Assembly: GCF_029222905.1 (NCBI RefSeq)
Contig: NZ_JARHUE010000010.1
Span: 1 to 59,510 of the forward strand
Direction: 5' to 3'
Source of the DNA: Neptuniibacter sp. CAU 1671
GTDB lineage: Bacteria; Pseudomonadota; Gammaproteobacteria; Pseudomonadales; Balneatricaceae
Length of the DNA stretch: 59,510 bases
Shown here: positions 1 to 7,611 of the stretch, in pieces
How the letters are laid out: every line of letters begins with the position of its first letter
Numbering within the stretch: the first letter of the stretch is position 1
Position numbers and translations under genes: made by a program
The notes under the pieces: model-generated
What the model was told of the DNA's origin: nothing
Database searches by the model: none
Seen by the model: only the letters and a program-made list of their open reading frames with translations

Positions 1-73
1 CTCAGACGTGAAACGCAACATCGCCGATGGTAGTGTGGGGCTTCCCCATGTGAGAGTAGGTCATCGCCAAGCA
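1..73 (+). rRNA. rrf: 5S ribosomal RNA, 3' part
   Basis: The first ~73 bases match the conserved 3' half of gammaproteobacterial 5S rRNA: the run CGATGGTAGTGTGGGG, then CCCCATGTGAGAGTAGG and a closing GCCAAGC segment. The 5' part lies outside the window. A terminator follows directly, so this is the end of an rRNA operon transcribed rightward. Confidence 0.95.
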
Positions 74-85
74 CCTAATAAAATA

Positions 86-118
86 AGCCCTCTGCACGCT
101 GTGCAGGGGGCTTTTTTA
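86..118 (+). terminator. Rho-independent terminator of the rRNA operon
   Basis: Twelve-base inverted repeat AGCCCTCTGCAC / GTGCAGGGGGCT (one G-T pair) with a 3-nt loop, followed by a run of T. It sits 12 nt after the 5S end and closes the rrn transcript. Confidence 0.95.
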
Positions 119-290
119 TTGCCGGTGAGACAGCGCAAGAACATGGGGAGTCCCAAGTATTCCGATAATGAGCAGGCAGAGGTAAACGTCGGACTTGCGA
201 TGACGGTCCCAAGCACAACGTGCTGAGTGGGTAAGGACTTGCCAGGTCGTAAGTCATCACCATTGCAGTCGGATAGGGTGTATTTGGGAA
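119..290. other. Spacer between rrn terminator and repeat-protein gene
   Basis: No coding signal, RNA motif or repeat recognised here. Possible reading frames are short, overlap on both strands and show no family resemblance. Confidence 0.5.
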
Positions 291-320
291 TAAAAAAAGG
301 GCTGATTAACCAGCCCTTTT
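291..320 (-). terminator. Terminator of the 238-codon repeat-protein gene
   Basis: Inverted repeat AAAAGGGCTG / CAGCCCTTTT with a short loop. Read on the minus strand it ends in seven T, 17 nt after the stop codon of the leftward gene ending at 337. Confidence 0.9.
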
Positions 321-336
321 GATGCAATGTCAAAAT

Positions 337-1041
337 TTACAAAGTGCCAACAAGGCCAGTAACAGTAGTCAGGGTTTCATCAACCAGGCCAGTTGCCGTG
401 CCAACAACACCGTCTACCAGAGAAAGGTCCACCGGCAGATCGCCCAGCGGGCTGCTTACAAGTCCATCACCCGCAAGATCGACGCCATCCAGTACAGAAA
501 GATCCAAAGGCAGGTCAGTTGTCAAACCGTCAACCAGGCCAGTAGCCGTATTGAGGACACCTTCTACCACGTCTGTGGCAGTGTCCACTACACCGCCAAC
601 CAGTGACAAATCAACAGGCATATCACTGGTCAGACCGCCTACCAGACCAGTAGCAGTACCAACAACCCCGTCTACCAGAGACAGGTCAACAGGCAGATCG
701 CTGGTCAGTCCGCCGACCAAACCAGTAGCGGTGCCCACAACGCCATCTACCAGAGACAGGTCAACAGGCAGATCGCTGGTCAGTCCGCCGACCAGGCCAG
801 TAGCAGTACCAACAACGCCGTCTACCAGAGACAGATCAACAGGCAGATCGCTGGTTAAACCGCCAACCAGACCAGTGGCGGTGCCGATAACGCCGTCTAC
901 AGCACCCAGTTCCAGTGGCAGATCGGAAGTCAGGCTATCAACCAATGACAGATCAACAGGTAAGTCAGTCAGTGTTGCATTTGCTGATCCTGCAGCAATC
1001 AGCGTTGTGAGGGCTAGCATTTTCAAGTAAGGCTTTTTCAT
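337..1041 (-). CDS. Secreted acidic repeat protein A (unknown function)
   Basis: I do not recognise this protein. From the ATG at 1041 (a TTG at 1053 is the only earlier option) it is 234 residues: a Sec signal peptide with basic start, hydrophobic core and probable cleavage after SANA (about residue 22), then five ~25-residue tandem units of the type DLPVDLSLVDGVVGTATGLV, then two diverged copies. The mature part is nearly free of Lys and Arg, rich in Asp, Val, Leu, Gly and Thr, and lacks Cys. It has its own terminator and a neighbouring paralogue (1378-2715) whose C-terminus shares the VDGVVGTATGLV block. The regular hydrophobic/Gly-Thr pattern suggests a beta-structured surface, matrix or amyloid-like protein, but that is inference. 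Some databases may label such Gly-rich repeats collagen-like; I see no Gly-X-Y periodicity. Confidence 0.75.
   Translation of the reverse strand: MKKPYLKMLALTTLIAAGSANATLTDLPVDLSLVDSLTSDLPLELGAVDGVIGTATGLVGGLTSDLPVDLSLVDGVVGTATGLVGGLTSDLPVDLSLVDGVVGTATGLVGGLTSDLPVDLSLVDGVVGTATGLVGGLTSDMPVDLSLVGGVVDTATDVVEGVLNTATGLVDGLTTDLPLDLSVLDGVDLAGDGLVSSPLGDLPVDLSLVDGVVGTATGLVDETLTTVTGLVGTL
559..933 (-). repeat. Five 75-bp tandem coding repeats in protein A
   Basis: Five consecutive 25-codon units. The three central units are identical at protein level and differ only at scattered, mostly third-codon positions in DNA; the outer two are diverged. Such arrays can change copy number by recombination or slippage. 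Confidence 0.85.
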
Positions 1042-1324
1042 TTTGCTTATCAACCTTTATGTTTTGTAAGAGGTTTTAGTTGAGTGACATGTGTCAGCTC
1101 AAGGCTCTATGACCAGTGTTCTCCATCTATCACTGGCTAGTCATATGCTTTAAATTAAAATAAAATTTTATTAAAAAGCATATCTAGTTTTTGCGTAAAT
1201 GGCATTTGTTTAAATGCTACTTTAGTCTTGTTCTTTGTATAAAAACTAAAATATTTCAATATGTTAGCTATTTCTGCTGTGCAGGCTCAGTGATTTCCTT
1301 GGGCTGATAGAGGATTTTTTAAGC
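1042..1324 (-). promoter_or_regulatory. Upstream/leader region of repeat protein A
   Basis: AT-rich region with no gene. It holds a hairpin (CCAGTG 1113-1118 with CACTGG 1131-1136), a palindrome TGACATGTGTCA near 1086-1097, the sequence TAAAATTTTA at 1161-1170 and TTTAAATGCTACTTTAGT at 1209-1226. The last two recur with nearly the same spacing upstream of repeat protein B. Confidence 0.5.
1209..1226 (-). promoter_or_regulatory. Shared upstream element, copy A
   Basis: TTTAAATGCTACTTTAGT. It matches TTTAAATACTACTTTGGT at 2918-2935, and in both places TAAAATTTTA lies 37-38 nt to its left. Probably a common regulator site or activator-dependent promoter; the factor is unknown. Confidence 0.5.
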
Positions 1325-1352
1325 AAAAAAAAGTGGCTCTATTGAGCCACTT
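1325..1352 (-). terminator. Terminator of repeat-protein B gene
   Basis: AAGTGGCTC / GAGCCACTT with a 4-nt loop. On the minus strand a long T run follows. It lies 25 nt after the stop codon of the gene ending at 1378. Confidence 0.92.
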
Positions 1353-1377
1353 AAAAGGGAAGTGTGTCTTTTTTGTC

Positions 1378-2715
1378 TTACAGACCGCCAAGCAGGCCTG
1401 TAGATGTGTCCAGTGTACTCCCAACCAATCCAGTAGCAGTACCGAGCACCCCATCAACCAGGCCAGTGGCGGTGCCAACAACGCCGTCTACCAATGCGAG
1501 GTCTACAGGAAGTGCATCCAGTGGCAAGTCATCGGTAAGACCTTCAGTCAGGCCGGTCACAGGTGCGAGGGTTTCACTTGCGTCAGGGATGATGGTCAAA
1601 GAGCCATCGCCTAGCATACCGTCATCACTCAGCAGGCTACCCACGGTGCCCAAAGTGTCGTCTAGCAACAGGCCAGCATTGTCGGTCAGTGCGCCAACCA
1701 GGCCTGTAGCTGTATCAGCAATACCGCCAACCAGTGGCAGGTCGCCAACCAAACCGGTTACAGCGCCTGTTGGATCGCCAACAACACCAGACACGGTACC
1801 CAGAGGATCACCGACCACGCCGGTTACATCACCCAGCAGATCGCCAACAACTGGCAAGCCGCCAACCAGACCGGTAGCTGTTTCAACAACACCGCCAACC
1901 AGTGGCAGGTCGCCAACCAGGTCGGTTACGGTGCCTGTTGGATCGCCAACTACGCCAGTTACGGTACCCAGCGGATCACCAACCACGCCGGTTACATCAC
2001 CCAGCAGATCGCCAACAACCGGCAGACCGCCTACCAGGCCAGCTGCGGTATCAACAACACCGCCCACCAGTGGCAGTTCGCCAACCAAGCCGGTTACGGT
2101 GCCTGTTGGATCGCCGACTACACCCGTTACGGTGCCCAGCGGATCACCAACCACGCCAGTTACATCGCCCAGCAGATCGCCAACAACCGGCAGACCGCCT
2201 ACCAGGCCAGTTGCGGTATCAACAACACCGCCCACCAGTGGCAGTTCGCCGACCAGACCGGTTACAGCACCTGTTGGGTCGCCAACGACGCCAGTCACGG
2301 TGCCCAGCGGATCACCAACCACGCCGGTTACATCGCCCAGCAGGTCGCCAACAACTGGCAGGCCGCTAACGAGACCTGTTGCAGTATCAACAACACCGCC
2401 AGCCAATCCTGTAGCGGTGCCAACGACACCTGTTACAGTACCCAGGGCGTCACCCGGCAATGGTAAACCGCCAGTCAGGTCGGTTACGGTTGCCAGCGTT
2501 TCGGTTACCACCTCACCAGCAGCTGGCAGAGTAGGTGTTTCTACAACAACGGAACCTGTTGCAGTTACATCTACACTTGCTGCAACCAGTGGGCCTGTAG
2601 CGCCAGCGGAAGCGTCCAGTGCCACGTCGAGGATTGCTTCGTCAGCGTTTGCAGCCGTCGCTGCTGCCATCAGGGCTGCCAGAGCAAGAGGTTTGAAGTT
2701 AGGGTTAAATTTCAT
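1378..2715 (-). CDS. Secreted acidic repeat protein B (unknown function)
   Basis: Unrecognised protein of 445 residues, paralogous to protein A next door. Signal peptide with core ALAALMAAATAANA and likely cleavage near residue 24. Residues ~118-341 are four almost perfect 56-residue repeats built from smaller GDPLGTVTGVV and LPLVGGVVDTATGLVG blocks; the C-terminal ~50 residues carry the DLPVDLALVDGVVGTATGLV segment shared with protein A. After the signal peptide there is essentially no Lys or Arg and no Cys, and many Asp and Glu, giving a very acidic hydrophobic protein. The Shine-Dalgarno region (AAGGAT) lies inside a CsrA-like site. Gene has its own terminator. Role as an extracellular matrix, adhesin or fibre-forming protein is speculation. 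Confidence 0.75.
   Translation of the reverse strand: MKFNPNFKPLALAALMAAATAANADEAILDVALDASAGATGPLVAASVDVTATGSVVVETPTLPAAGEVVTETLATVTDLTGGLPLPGDALGTVTGVVGTATGLAGGVVDTATGLVSGLPVVGDLLGDVTGVVGDPLGTVTGVVGDPTGAVTGLVGELPLVGGVVDTATGLVGGLPVVGDLLGDVTGVVGDPLGTVTGVVGDPTGTVTGLVGELPLVGGVVDTAAGLVGGLPVVGDLLGDVTGVVGDPLGTVTGVVGDPTGTVTDLVGDLPLVGGVVETATGLVGGLPVVGDLLGDVTGVVGDPLGTVSGVVGDPTGAVTGLVGDLPLVGGIADTATGLVGALTDNAGLLLDDTLGTVGSLLSDDGMLGDGSLTIIPDASETLAPVTGLTEGLTDDLPLDALPVDLALVDGVVGTATGLVDGVLGTATGLVGSTLDTSTGLLGGL
1693..2364 (-). repeat. Four 168-bp tandem coding repeats in protein B
   Basis: Period of 168 bp (56 codons), seen for example as the same GCCAACAAC-GGCA start at about 1845, 2013 and 2181. Units differ by few residues (Ala/Thr, Glu/Asp swaps). 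Each unit contains internal short repeats. Confidence 0.88.
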
Positions 2716-2722
2716 AATGAGG

Positions 2723-2734
2723 AGATCCTTGTCT
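2723..2734 (-). promoter_or_regulatory. CsrA/RsmA-like site over the Shine-Dalgarno of protein B
   Basis: The minus strand reads AGACAAGGATCT, 10 of 12 matches to the published CsrA SELEX consensus RUACARGGAUGU, with its GGA in the Shine-Dalgarno 10 nt before the ATG. The following bases make AGGATCTCCT, a small inverted repeat. The nine bases GGATCTCCT also occur at the 5' ends of two of the small RNAs at 46253-46640. Confidence 0.45.
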
Positions 2735-3199
2735 GCGTATCCTGTTATTTTGTTTTTTAGACTTTTCTTCAGTCCTTGATGTGAGCTGATTGCTCACTCT
2801 CTTTTGCAGTACCGTGAGGCTTCTTGTAAAAGCAAGCGGCAAGCTAAGAACAGTTATACATAAATTTAAGTAAAATTTTAATAAAGCTTTCGGTCATTTT
2901 TAATTAATTCAGGCTTTTTTAAATACTACTTTGGTACTGCTGTTTTGTTGTTTTGGGCTTATTTAAATGCGTTTGTTGCGTTTATGGCTCGGTTTTGTCG
3001 GAATAAAATTTTATGTTGCAAATTACGCTGTTTTTGGTTCGCTTATAAACTTTCGTGGTTTCTATCGAATGTTTCTTACTGCAGCGATTCAGGCCTTGGT
3101 TTATAGTGCTTCTCCAACACCGGCCGTGTCTGGATGTGACAGTGTTATGGATCCACGAATTTGGCCAGAAGGATATTTTTTGCGGTATGAGGGCGTGTT
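2735..3199. other. Intergenic region between repeat protein B and sdhE
   Basis: AT-rich and divergent. It contains the second copy of the shared element (TAAAATTTTA 2871-2880, TTTAAATACTACTTTGGT 2918-2935). A frame of 87 codons from 2967 overlaps sdhE and has no recognisable features, so I do not call it. The sdhE promoter should lie here, but no clear -35/-10 pair stands out. Confidence 0.5.
2918..2935 (-). promoter_or_regulatory. Shared upstream element, copy B
   Basis: TTTAAATACTACTTTGGT, about 200 nt upstream of the start of repeat protein B; partner of the element at 1209-1226, with a TAAAATTTTA box at 2871-2880. Confidence 0.5.
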
Positions 3200-3451
3200 A
3201 TGTATTCAGATGAAGATATTCGACGTTTAGCCTGGCAGAGTCGCCGGGGTATGCTGGAGTTGGATGTTCTATTTGTTCCCTTTGTGAATGAGGCGTTTCG
3301 TGATCTGAATAAAGATGATCAGGATGCCTTCGTGCAGTTGCTGGCGTGTGAAGATCAGGATTTATTCGTCTGGCTCATGGAGCGTGAAGAGCCTTCTGAT
3401 CCGGATTTAAAGCGCATTGTACGGATCATTCTTGACCGTGTTCAGCCTTGA
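3200..3451 (+). CDS. sdhE: SdhE, FAD assembly factor for succinate dehydrogenase
   Basis: Small cytoplasmic chaperone (83 residues, the usual size) that promotes covalent flavinylation of SdhA/FrdA. The signature RGMLELD (family motif RGxxE) is at residues ~15-21, followed by the acidic helical part and the WLMEREEP segment typical of the family. The ATG has a good ribosome site (GAGG, 7 nt away). The next gene is its usual partner ygfX, overlapping its end, and both converge on nadB, another flavoprotein gene. This order is common in gammaproteobacteria. Confidence 0.92.
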   Translation: MYSDEDIRRLAWQSRRGMLELDVLFVPFVNEAFRDLNKDDQDAFVQLLACEDQDLFVWLMEREEPSDPDLKRIVRIILDRVQP

Positions 3452-3884
3452 TCTCCTGATCCTAAACTCATCAAGACAGTTTGCAATTTGGGTGGTCATT
3501 ACGCATTCGTGTGCGCTGTATGCGTTAAGCTTGATAGATCTATCGATTGTTCTGCGAACTGTCTTCTGCATCCTGTTGATCTTTTGGGCCTACCCGTTAT
3601 GGAAACGGGATGTCCTTCTGTCCGCGCAAACATCAGTGCGCGGGCTGCAGTGGTTACCGGACTCCAAAAGCCTTAAGTTGAGGTGTCTCAATGGGAAGGT
3701 ACTGGTTGTCAGTCGCCTGAAGGCGAAAATGGTGTTGTCTTTTCTTGTAATTCTAAATGTGACAATCACTGGACAACGTTGGCCCAGAGTGCTGTTTATC
3801 TTTAGAGATAGTTGCTCAACTGATGGTTTTCGGCGCCTCAAGGCTCTTGCAAACCACGCCACAATTGAGGCACCTGTTGTCTAG
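3417..3884 (+). CDS. ygfX: YgfX/CptA family inner-membrane protein
   Basis: Two adjacent hydrophobic segments in the N-terminal third (about residues 20-60) followed by a soluble tail with [15 protein letters not shown] and a final RRLKALANH helix, the layout of YgfX/CptA, the membrane protein paired with SdhE and described in E. coli as a toxin acting on cytoskeletal proteins. Sequence similarity is weak, so the call rests on topology, size and position after sdhE. The start is uncertain: TTG 3417, TTG 3432 or GTG 3438; no ATG is available early. It overlaps the end of sdhE and, by four bases, the convergent nadB. Confidence 0.7.
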   Translation: MYGSFLTVFSLDLLILNSSRQFAIWVVITHSCALYALSLIDLSIVLRTVFCILLIFWAYPLWKRDVLLSAQTSVRGLQWLPDSKSLKLRCLNGKVLVVSRLKAKMVLSFLVILNVTITGQRWPRVLFIFRDSCSTDGFRRLKALANHATIEAPVV

Positions 3885-5485
3885 CGCCCTCGCCAGGAGA
3901 AATTATCCGGCATCAGTATTGTGTCCAGCGCTTCGGGATTTTCGTCGGGGTAGTCGAGGGTATAGTGTAAACCGCGGCTTTCCTGTCTTTGCATGGCTGA
4001 GCGAATAATCAATTCTGCTACAACCGCCAGGTTACGCAGTTCTAGCAGGTCGTTGCTGATTTTGTAGTTACTGTAGTATTCGGCAATCTCCTGCTGGAGC
4101 AGTTCAATACGGTGCTTGGCCCGCTGTAAGCGTTTTGTTGTGCGTACAATGCCCACATAGTCCCACATGAATCGTCGGATCTCATCCCAGTTATGCGCGA
4201 TCACAACATCTTCATCTGAATCGGTGACCTGAGACTCATCCCAGTCAGGTATCAGGGCAGAATCAAGTGGATTTGCAAGGGACTGCAATAGGTCATCGGA
4301 AGCTGACCGGGCATATACCAGGCACTCTAACAGTGAGTTGCTGGCAAGACGGTTAGCGCCGTGAAGGCCGGTAAAAGAGGTTTCTCCAATGGCATACAGA
4401 CCGTCAATGTCGGTTTTGCCGTGCAGGTCTGTCACTACGCCGCCGCAAGTGTAATGTGCGGCCGGTACAACAGGTATCGGTTCTTTGGCGATATTAATAC
4501 CAAGCTCTAGACACCGTTGATAGATAGTCGGGAAATGCTCCTTGATGAATGGCTCTGAACGGTGCGAGATATCCAGATAAACACAATCGCAGCCGAGTCG
4601 TTTCATTTCGTGGTCTATGGCTCGGGCAACGATGTCGCGGGGGGCGAGCTCGGCTCTGGCATCAAAGAGATGCATGAATTGAGATCCATCAGGCAGTAAC
4701 AGTTTACCGCCTTCACCCCTGACGGCCTCAGAAATCAGGAAAGATTTGGCCTGAGGATGATAGAGACAGGTGGGGTGGAACTGATTGAATTCCATGTTGC
4801 CGACACGGCAGCCCGCACGCCAGGCCATGGCAATGCCGTCACCGGTGGCACCATCAGAGTTACTGGTATAAAGGTACGCTTTGGATGCGCCGCCGGTCGC
4901 GAGAATCACATTGCGCGCCTGAAATACCTCTACATGCCCAGTGGATTCGTTAAGCACATAGGCGCCAATACAGCGGTTGTGAGGTAGTCGCAACTTGCGT
5001 CTTGTAATCAGGTCGACTGCGATATGAAACTCAAACAGATCGATGTTGGGAGACGCCTTGGCTTTTTCGATCAACGTTTCCTGCAGTGCGCGTCCCGTTG
5101 CGTCAGCTGAATGGATGATACGTCGATGTGAGTGTCCACCTTCCTGCGTAAGATGATAGTCGTCTGCACTTTGCTGGGTGAATGAAACACCCTGCTGAAT
5201 CAGCCATTCGATATTGGCTTTGCCGTTATTGACAGTAAATTCCACGGCATCCTTATGGCTCAGGTGGCCACCGGCGATCATGGTGTCCTGAATGTGAGCC
5301 TGAGTGGTATCGGTTGTGTCCAACACGGCAGCAATACCGCCCTGTGCGAGCCAGGTGGAGCCACTTGTCAGCTCTCGTTTGCTGAGCACTGCAACCCGGG
5401 CGTTGGGCGCCAGGTGCAATGCCATGCTGAGGCCAGCAGCACCGCTGCCAATAATAAGCGCATCATAGTAGTGGTGGGTGGCCAT
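3881..5485 (-). CDS. nadB: L-aspartate oxidase
   Basis: First step of de novo NAD synthesis: oxidises L-aspartate to iminoaspartate using FAD, passing it to quinolinate synthase NadA. 534 residues, full length. FAD-binding [10 protein letters not shown] at residues 11-20, STWLAQGG (43-50), EGGHSHRRI (115-123), the active-site HPTCLYH region and the [18 protein letters not shown] block near the C-terminal third are all present. Monocistronic on the minus strand; divergent from rpoE, as in pseudomonads. No terminator seen, since the gene ends inside ygfX. Confidence 0.97.
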   Translation of the reverse strand: MATHHYYDALIIGSGAAGLSMALHLAPNARVAVLSKRELTSGSTWLAQGGIAAVLDTTDTTQAHIQDTMIAGGHLSHKDAVEFTVNNGKANIEWLIQQGVSFTQQSADDYHLTQEGGHSHRRIIHSADATGRALQETLIEKAKASPNIDLFEFHIAVDLITRRKLRLPHNRCIGAYVLNESTGHVEVFQARNVILATGGASKAYLYTSNSDGATGDGIAMAWRAGCRVGNMEFNQFHPTCLYHPQAKSFLISEAVRGEGGKLLLPDGSQFMHLFDARAELAPRDIVARAIDHEMKRLGCDCVYLDISHRSEPFIKEHFPTIYQRCLELGINIAKEPIPVVPAAHYTCGGVVTDLHGKTDIDGLYAIGETSFTGLHGANRLASNSLLECLVYARSASDDLLQSLANPLDSALIPDWDESQVTDSDEDVVIAHNWDEIRRFMWDYVGIVRTTKRLQRAKHRIELLQQEIAEYYSNYKISNDLLELRNLAVVAELIIRSAMQRQESRGLHYTLDYPDENPEALDTILMPDNFSWRGR

Positions 5486-5549
5486 AGAACTGCTATTTCC
5501 TGAGGCTGTATCGCGAGGTATCTATTGTAAGTTTTTTTTTATACAGAGT

Positions 5550-5578
5550 GGAACTTCAAACATGTCTCATGTTCTTAA
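5550..5578 (+). promoter_or_regulatory. Candidate sigma-E (RpoE/AlgU) promoter for rpoE
   Basis: GGAACTT at 5550-5556, 16 bp spacer, TCTTAA at 5573-5578. This fits the sigma-E consensus (GAACTT, N16-17, TCTRA) apart from one -10 base, about 110 nt before rpoE, and would give the usual autoregulation. Confidence 0.6.
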
Positions 5579-5697
5579 CAGTGTCCTGATGCTCAGTAGG
5601 GTTGATCATTGGTTTATCTAACAGCGATACTGCAGCCGTGGGTTAATGTCATACCGGCGCTGTCCCACTCTGAGAAGTCGGTATTAAGGAATTTTGA

Positions 5698-6279
5698 GTG
5701 TCAAACGAAAATCAGGCAGTGATCGACCAACAATTGGTTGACCGGGTTAAAGCCGGTGACAAGCGTGCCTTTGATTTGCTGGTAAAGAAATACCAGCACA
5801 AGATAGTGGGATTGATTGGTCGGTATATATACGACTCCCACGAAGCTATGGATGTGGCGCAGGAAACGTTTATTAAGGCATACCGTGCAATTCCGCGGTT
5901 TCGAGGTGACAGTGCGTTTTACACCTGGCTGTATCGTATAGCCATTAATACAGCTAAAAACCACCTGGTTGCCAGAGGGCGAAAACCCGCTGATGTAGAT
6001 GTGGACGATGCCCAGTATTTTGAGGGTGACAGTGATCTTAAAGACATTGAAACCCCAGAAAATCGTCTGTATCGGGATGAATTAGAGCAGGTGATCAAAC
6101 GAACACTTGATCGTCTGCCTGAAGATTTACGTGTTGCATTGACGCTCAGAGAATTTGAAGGCCTGAGTTACGAGGACATCGCCAGTATCATGGACTGTCC
6201 AGTAGGTACTGTCAGGTCGCGTATATTTCGTGCACGTGAGTCGATTGATAAAGAAATCCGGCCATTACTGGCCAGTTGA
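5698..6279 (+). CDS. rpoE: RNA polymerase sigma-E factor (RpoE/AlgU)
   Basis: ECF sigma factor for the envelope stress response. 193 residues, as in E. coli RpoE and Pseudomonas AlgU. Sigma-2 region with DVAQETFIKAYRAIPRF (around residues 51-67) and FYTWLYRIAINTAKN; sigma-4 with LPEDLRVALTLREFEGLSYE and the helix-turn-helix CPVGTVRSRIFRARE. GTG start at 5698 with AAGGA 7 nt upstream. First gene of rpoE-mucA fusion-rseC-mucD. Activity is expected to be controlled by the anti-sigma factor encoded next. Confidence 0.97.
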   Translation: MSNENQAVIDQQLVDRVKAGDKRAFDLLVKKYQHKIVGLIGRYIYDSHEAMDVAQETFIKAYRAIPRFRGDSAFYTWLYRIAINTAKNHLVARGRKPADVDVDDAQYFEGDSDLKDIETPENRLYRDELEQVIKRTLDRLPEDLRVALTLREFEGLSYEDIASIMDCPVGTVRSRIFRARESIDKEIRPLLAS

Positions 6280-6305
6280 TAAAATAGAATTCAGAGGTAA
6301 TGCGT

Positions 6306-7142
6306 ATGTCTGAACAGTCCGGCGAATCTCTCTCCGCCTTAATGGATGGTGAGCTGGGTGAGTTTGAAATGCGGCGTCTTTTGCAACGCATGGAGGATGA
6401 ACCAGAGCTGGGTTTAACTTGGCAGCGCTATCATGTTGCGCGTTCTGGTTTGCTGGCCGAGAAGGTCTCATCACCTTCTATGGACATCAGCGGGGCTGTG
6501 CTGAAACTGCTTGAGAGTGAACCTGCTCATCAAATCAAAGGGGATCACTCTGTCGATAATTCTGATGCATCCGGGTCTTTCTGGAAGCCGTTTGCCAGTA
6601 TGGCTGTTGCTGCTTCCGTAACAGCAGCAGTGATCTTTGGTGCCCAAACTTACCAAACAGATACGGTGCCTCAAACAGCTCCCCTGGCTGATTCAAGACC
6701 GACTTTTACTCTACCGTCTGCCCCTGTTGCCGATGGTATTGTCAGAGCTCAATATGGCGAGGGTCGCACGCTGTCTGAGCAAATTCAGGAACCCGATATT
6801 ATTCGTCTGCCGCAGGGCATGGATCGTTACATTGAACAGCATCAGCAGATGCTGGCACCCAAAGAGCCTCAGTGGAGCGCAGGTTGGTTGCCTGAAGGTT
6901 ATGTTCCCATGCGCCGTAATGTAATTCCGCATGCTGAACTATTGGTTTACAGCAATGGCCGCAACGCCTTCACAGTGTGTATTGAAGATATTGATCATCA
7001 ATCAGCACCTCCGGGTGTCAGCCAGACAGATAATGTTGTGGCTGTCGGTAAGCGTGTAGGTGATCATTTTGTCACCGTGGTCGGTGATGTTCCGCTGATG
7101 ATTGCTGAGCGTATTGCGACATCGGTTCATCCCGTAGAGTAA
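6306..7142 (+). CDS. Sigma-E anti-sigma factor fused to a MucB/RseB C-terminal domain
   Basis: 278 residues from ATG 6306 (GAGG 8 nt upstream; ATG 6300 is too close to it). Residues ~1-80 are the cytoplasmic RseA/MucA domain (LSALMDGELGEFEMRRLL, WQRYHVARSG). One membrane helix spans ~96-114. The periplasmic part keeps the MucA-like tail LPQGMDRYIEQHQ (~168-180). Then residues ~188-278 match the C-terminal domain of MucB/RseB: GWLPEGYVPMRR, LLVYSNGRNAFTVCIED, and HFVTVVGDVPLMIAERIA. The LolA-like N-terminal half of RseB is missing and no separate rseB gene follows; rseC starts 4 nt later. Normally RseB binds RseA non-covalently and shields it from DegS; here that domain is tethered. An in-frame deletion that joined mucA and mucB would explain it; a lineage-wide architecture is equally possible. 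Confidence 0.85.
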   Translation: MSEQSGESLSALMDGELGEFEMRRLLQRMEDEPELGLTWQRYHVARSGLLAEKVSSPSMDISGAVLKLLESEPAHQIKGDHSVDNSDASGSFWKPFASMAVAASVTAAVIFGAQTYQTDTVPQTAPLADSRPTFTLPSAPVADGIVRAQYGEGRTLSEQIQEPDIIRLPQGMDRYIEQHQQMLAPKEPQWSAGWLPEGYVPMRRNVIPHAELLVYSNGRNAFTVCIEDIDHQSAPPGVSQTDNVVAVGKRVGDHFVTVVGDVPLMIAERIATSVHPVE

Positions 7143-7146
7143 ATTT

Positions 7147-7587
7147 ATGATCGAAGAACGAGGCCGTGTAGTCGGGGTCGATTCTACGGGGATCTGGGTT
7201 GAAACCAGCAAGACGAGCGCTTGTGCTGCTTGTGCAGCGAAAAGCGGCTGTGGTCAAAAACTGCTGGTTCAGGCTTCCGGTCAAAAGGCTTTTATTTTCA
7301 ATGTTCTGAATCCGTCGCAACTCATCGTGCAGGTCGATGATGCGGTAATGGTAGGTGTTGAGGAGGGGTCTTTATTGAAGGCAACTCTTGTTACATATCT
7401 GATCCCCTTGCTGACATTAATGCTCTTTGCTGTTGTGGCTCATCAGTTGAGCTGGCCGGAAGGGTGGGTTGTCACAATATCACTCGTAGGTCTGGTGATC
7501 GGTTTTGGGCTCGTAAGGGCGATCAGTCAGCTACTGTTTCGTTCCAGCAAGTTCCAGCCGGTTCTGACCAAGATTCTTGTGCAATAA
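7147..7587 (+). CDS. rseC: RseC/MucC, SoxR-reducing system-associated membrane protein
   Basis: 146 residues. N-terminal cytoplasmic part with the cysteine cluster CAACAAKSGCGQ (residues ~25-36), typical of RseC, then two membrane helices (~76-96 and ~100-120). The family is placed in the sigma-E operon, and E. coli RseC helps the Rsx complex reduce SoxR. Four bases separate it from the anti-sigma gene, so it is cotranscribed. Confidence 0.93.
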   Translation: MIEERGRVVGVDSTGIWVETSKTSACAACAAKSGCGQKLLVQASGQKAFIFNVLNPSQLIVQVDDAVMVGVEEGSLLKATLVTYLIPLLTLMLFAVVAHQLSWPEGWVVTISLVGLVIGFGLVRAISQLLFRSSKFQPVLTKILVQ

Positions 7588-7611
7588 CTATTTGAACAGG
7601 TGAATTGCTTT

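Noticed and set aside
344-2779. Long plus-strand frames opposite the repeat proteins (Pro/Thr/Ser/Arg-rich)
   Set aside because: They mirror the repeats on the other strand. Signal peptides, terminators and upstream elements all favour the minus-strand genes.
2967-3230. 87-codon frame before sdhE (MRLLRLWLGF...)
   Set aside because: Overlaps sdhE out of frame, no ribosome site, mixed composition and no family resemblance; it lies in the regulatory region between two divergent genes.
6300-7142. Frameshifted separate rseA and rseB genes
   Set aside because: The frame is open through the junction, the MucA-like tail is intact before the RseB segment, and no remnant of the RseB N-terminal domain is seen in any frame.
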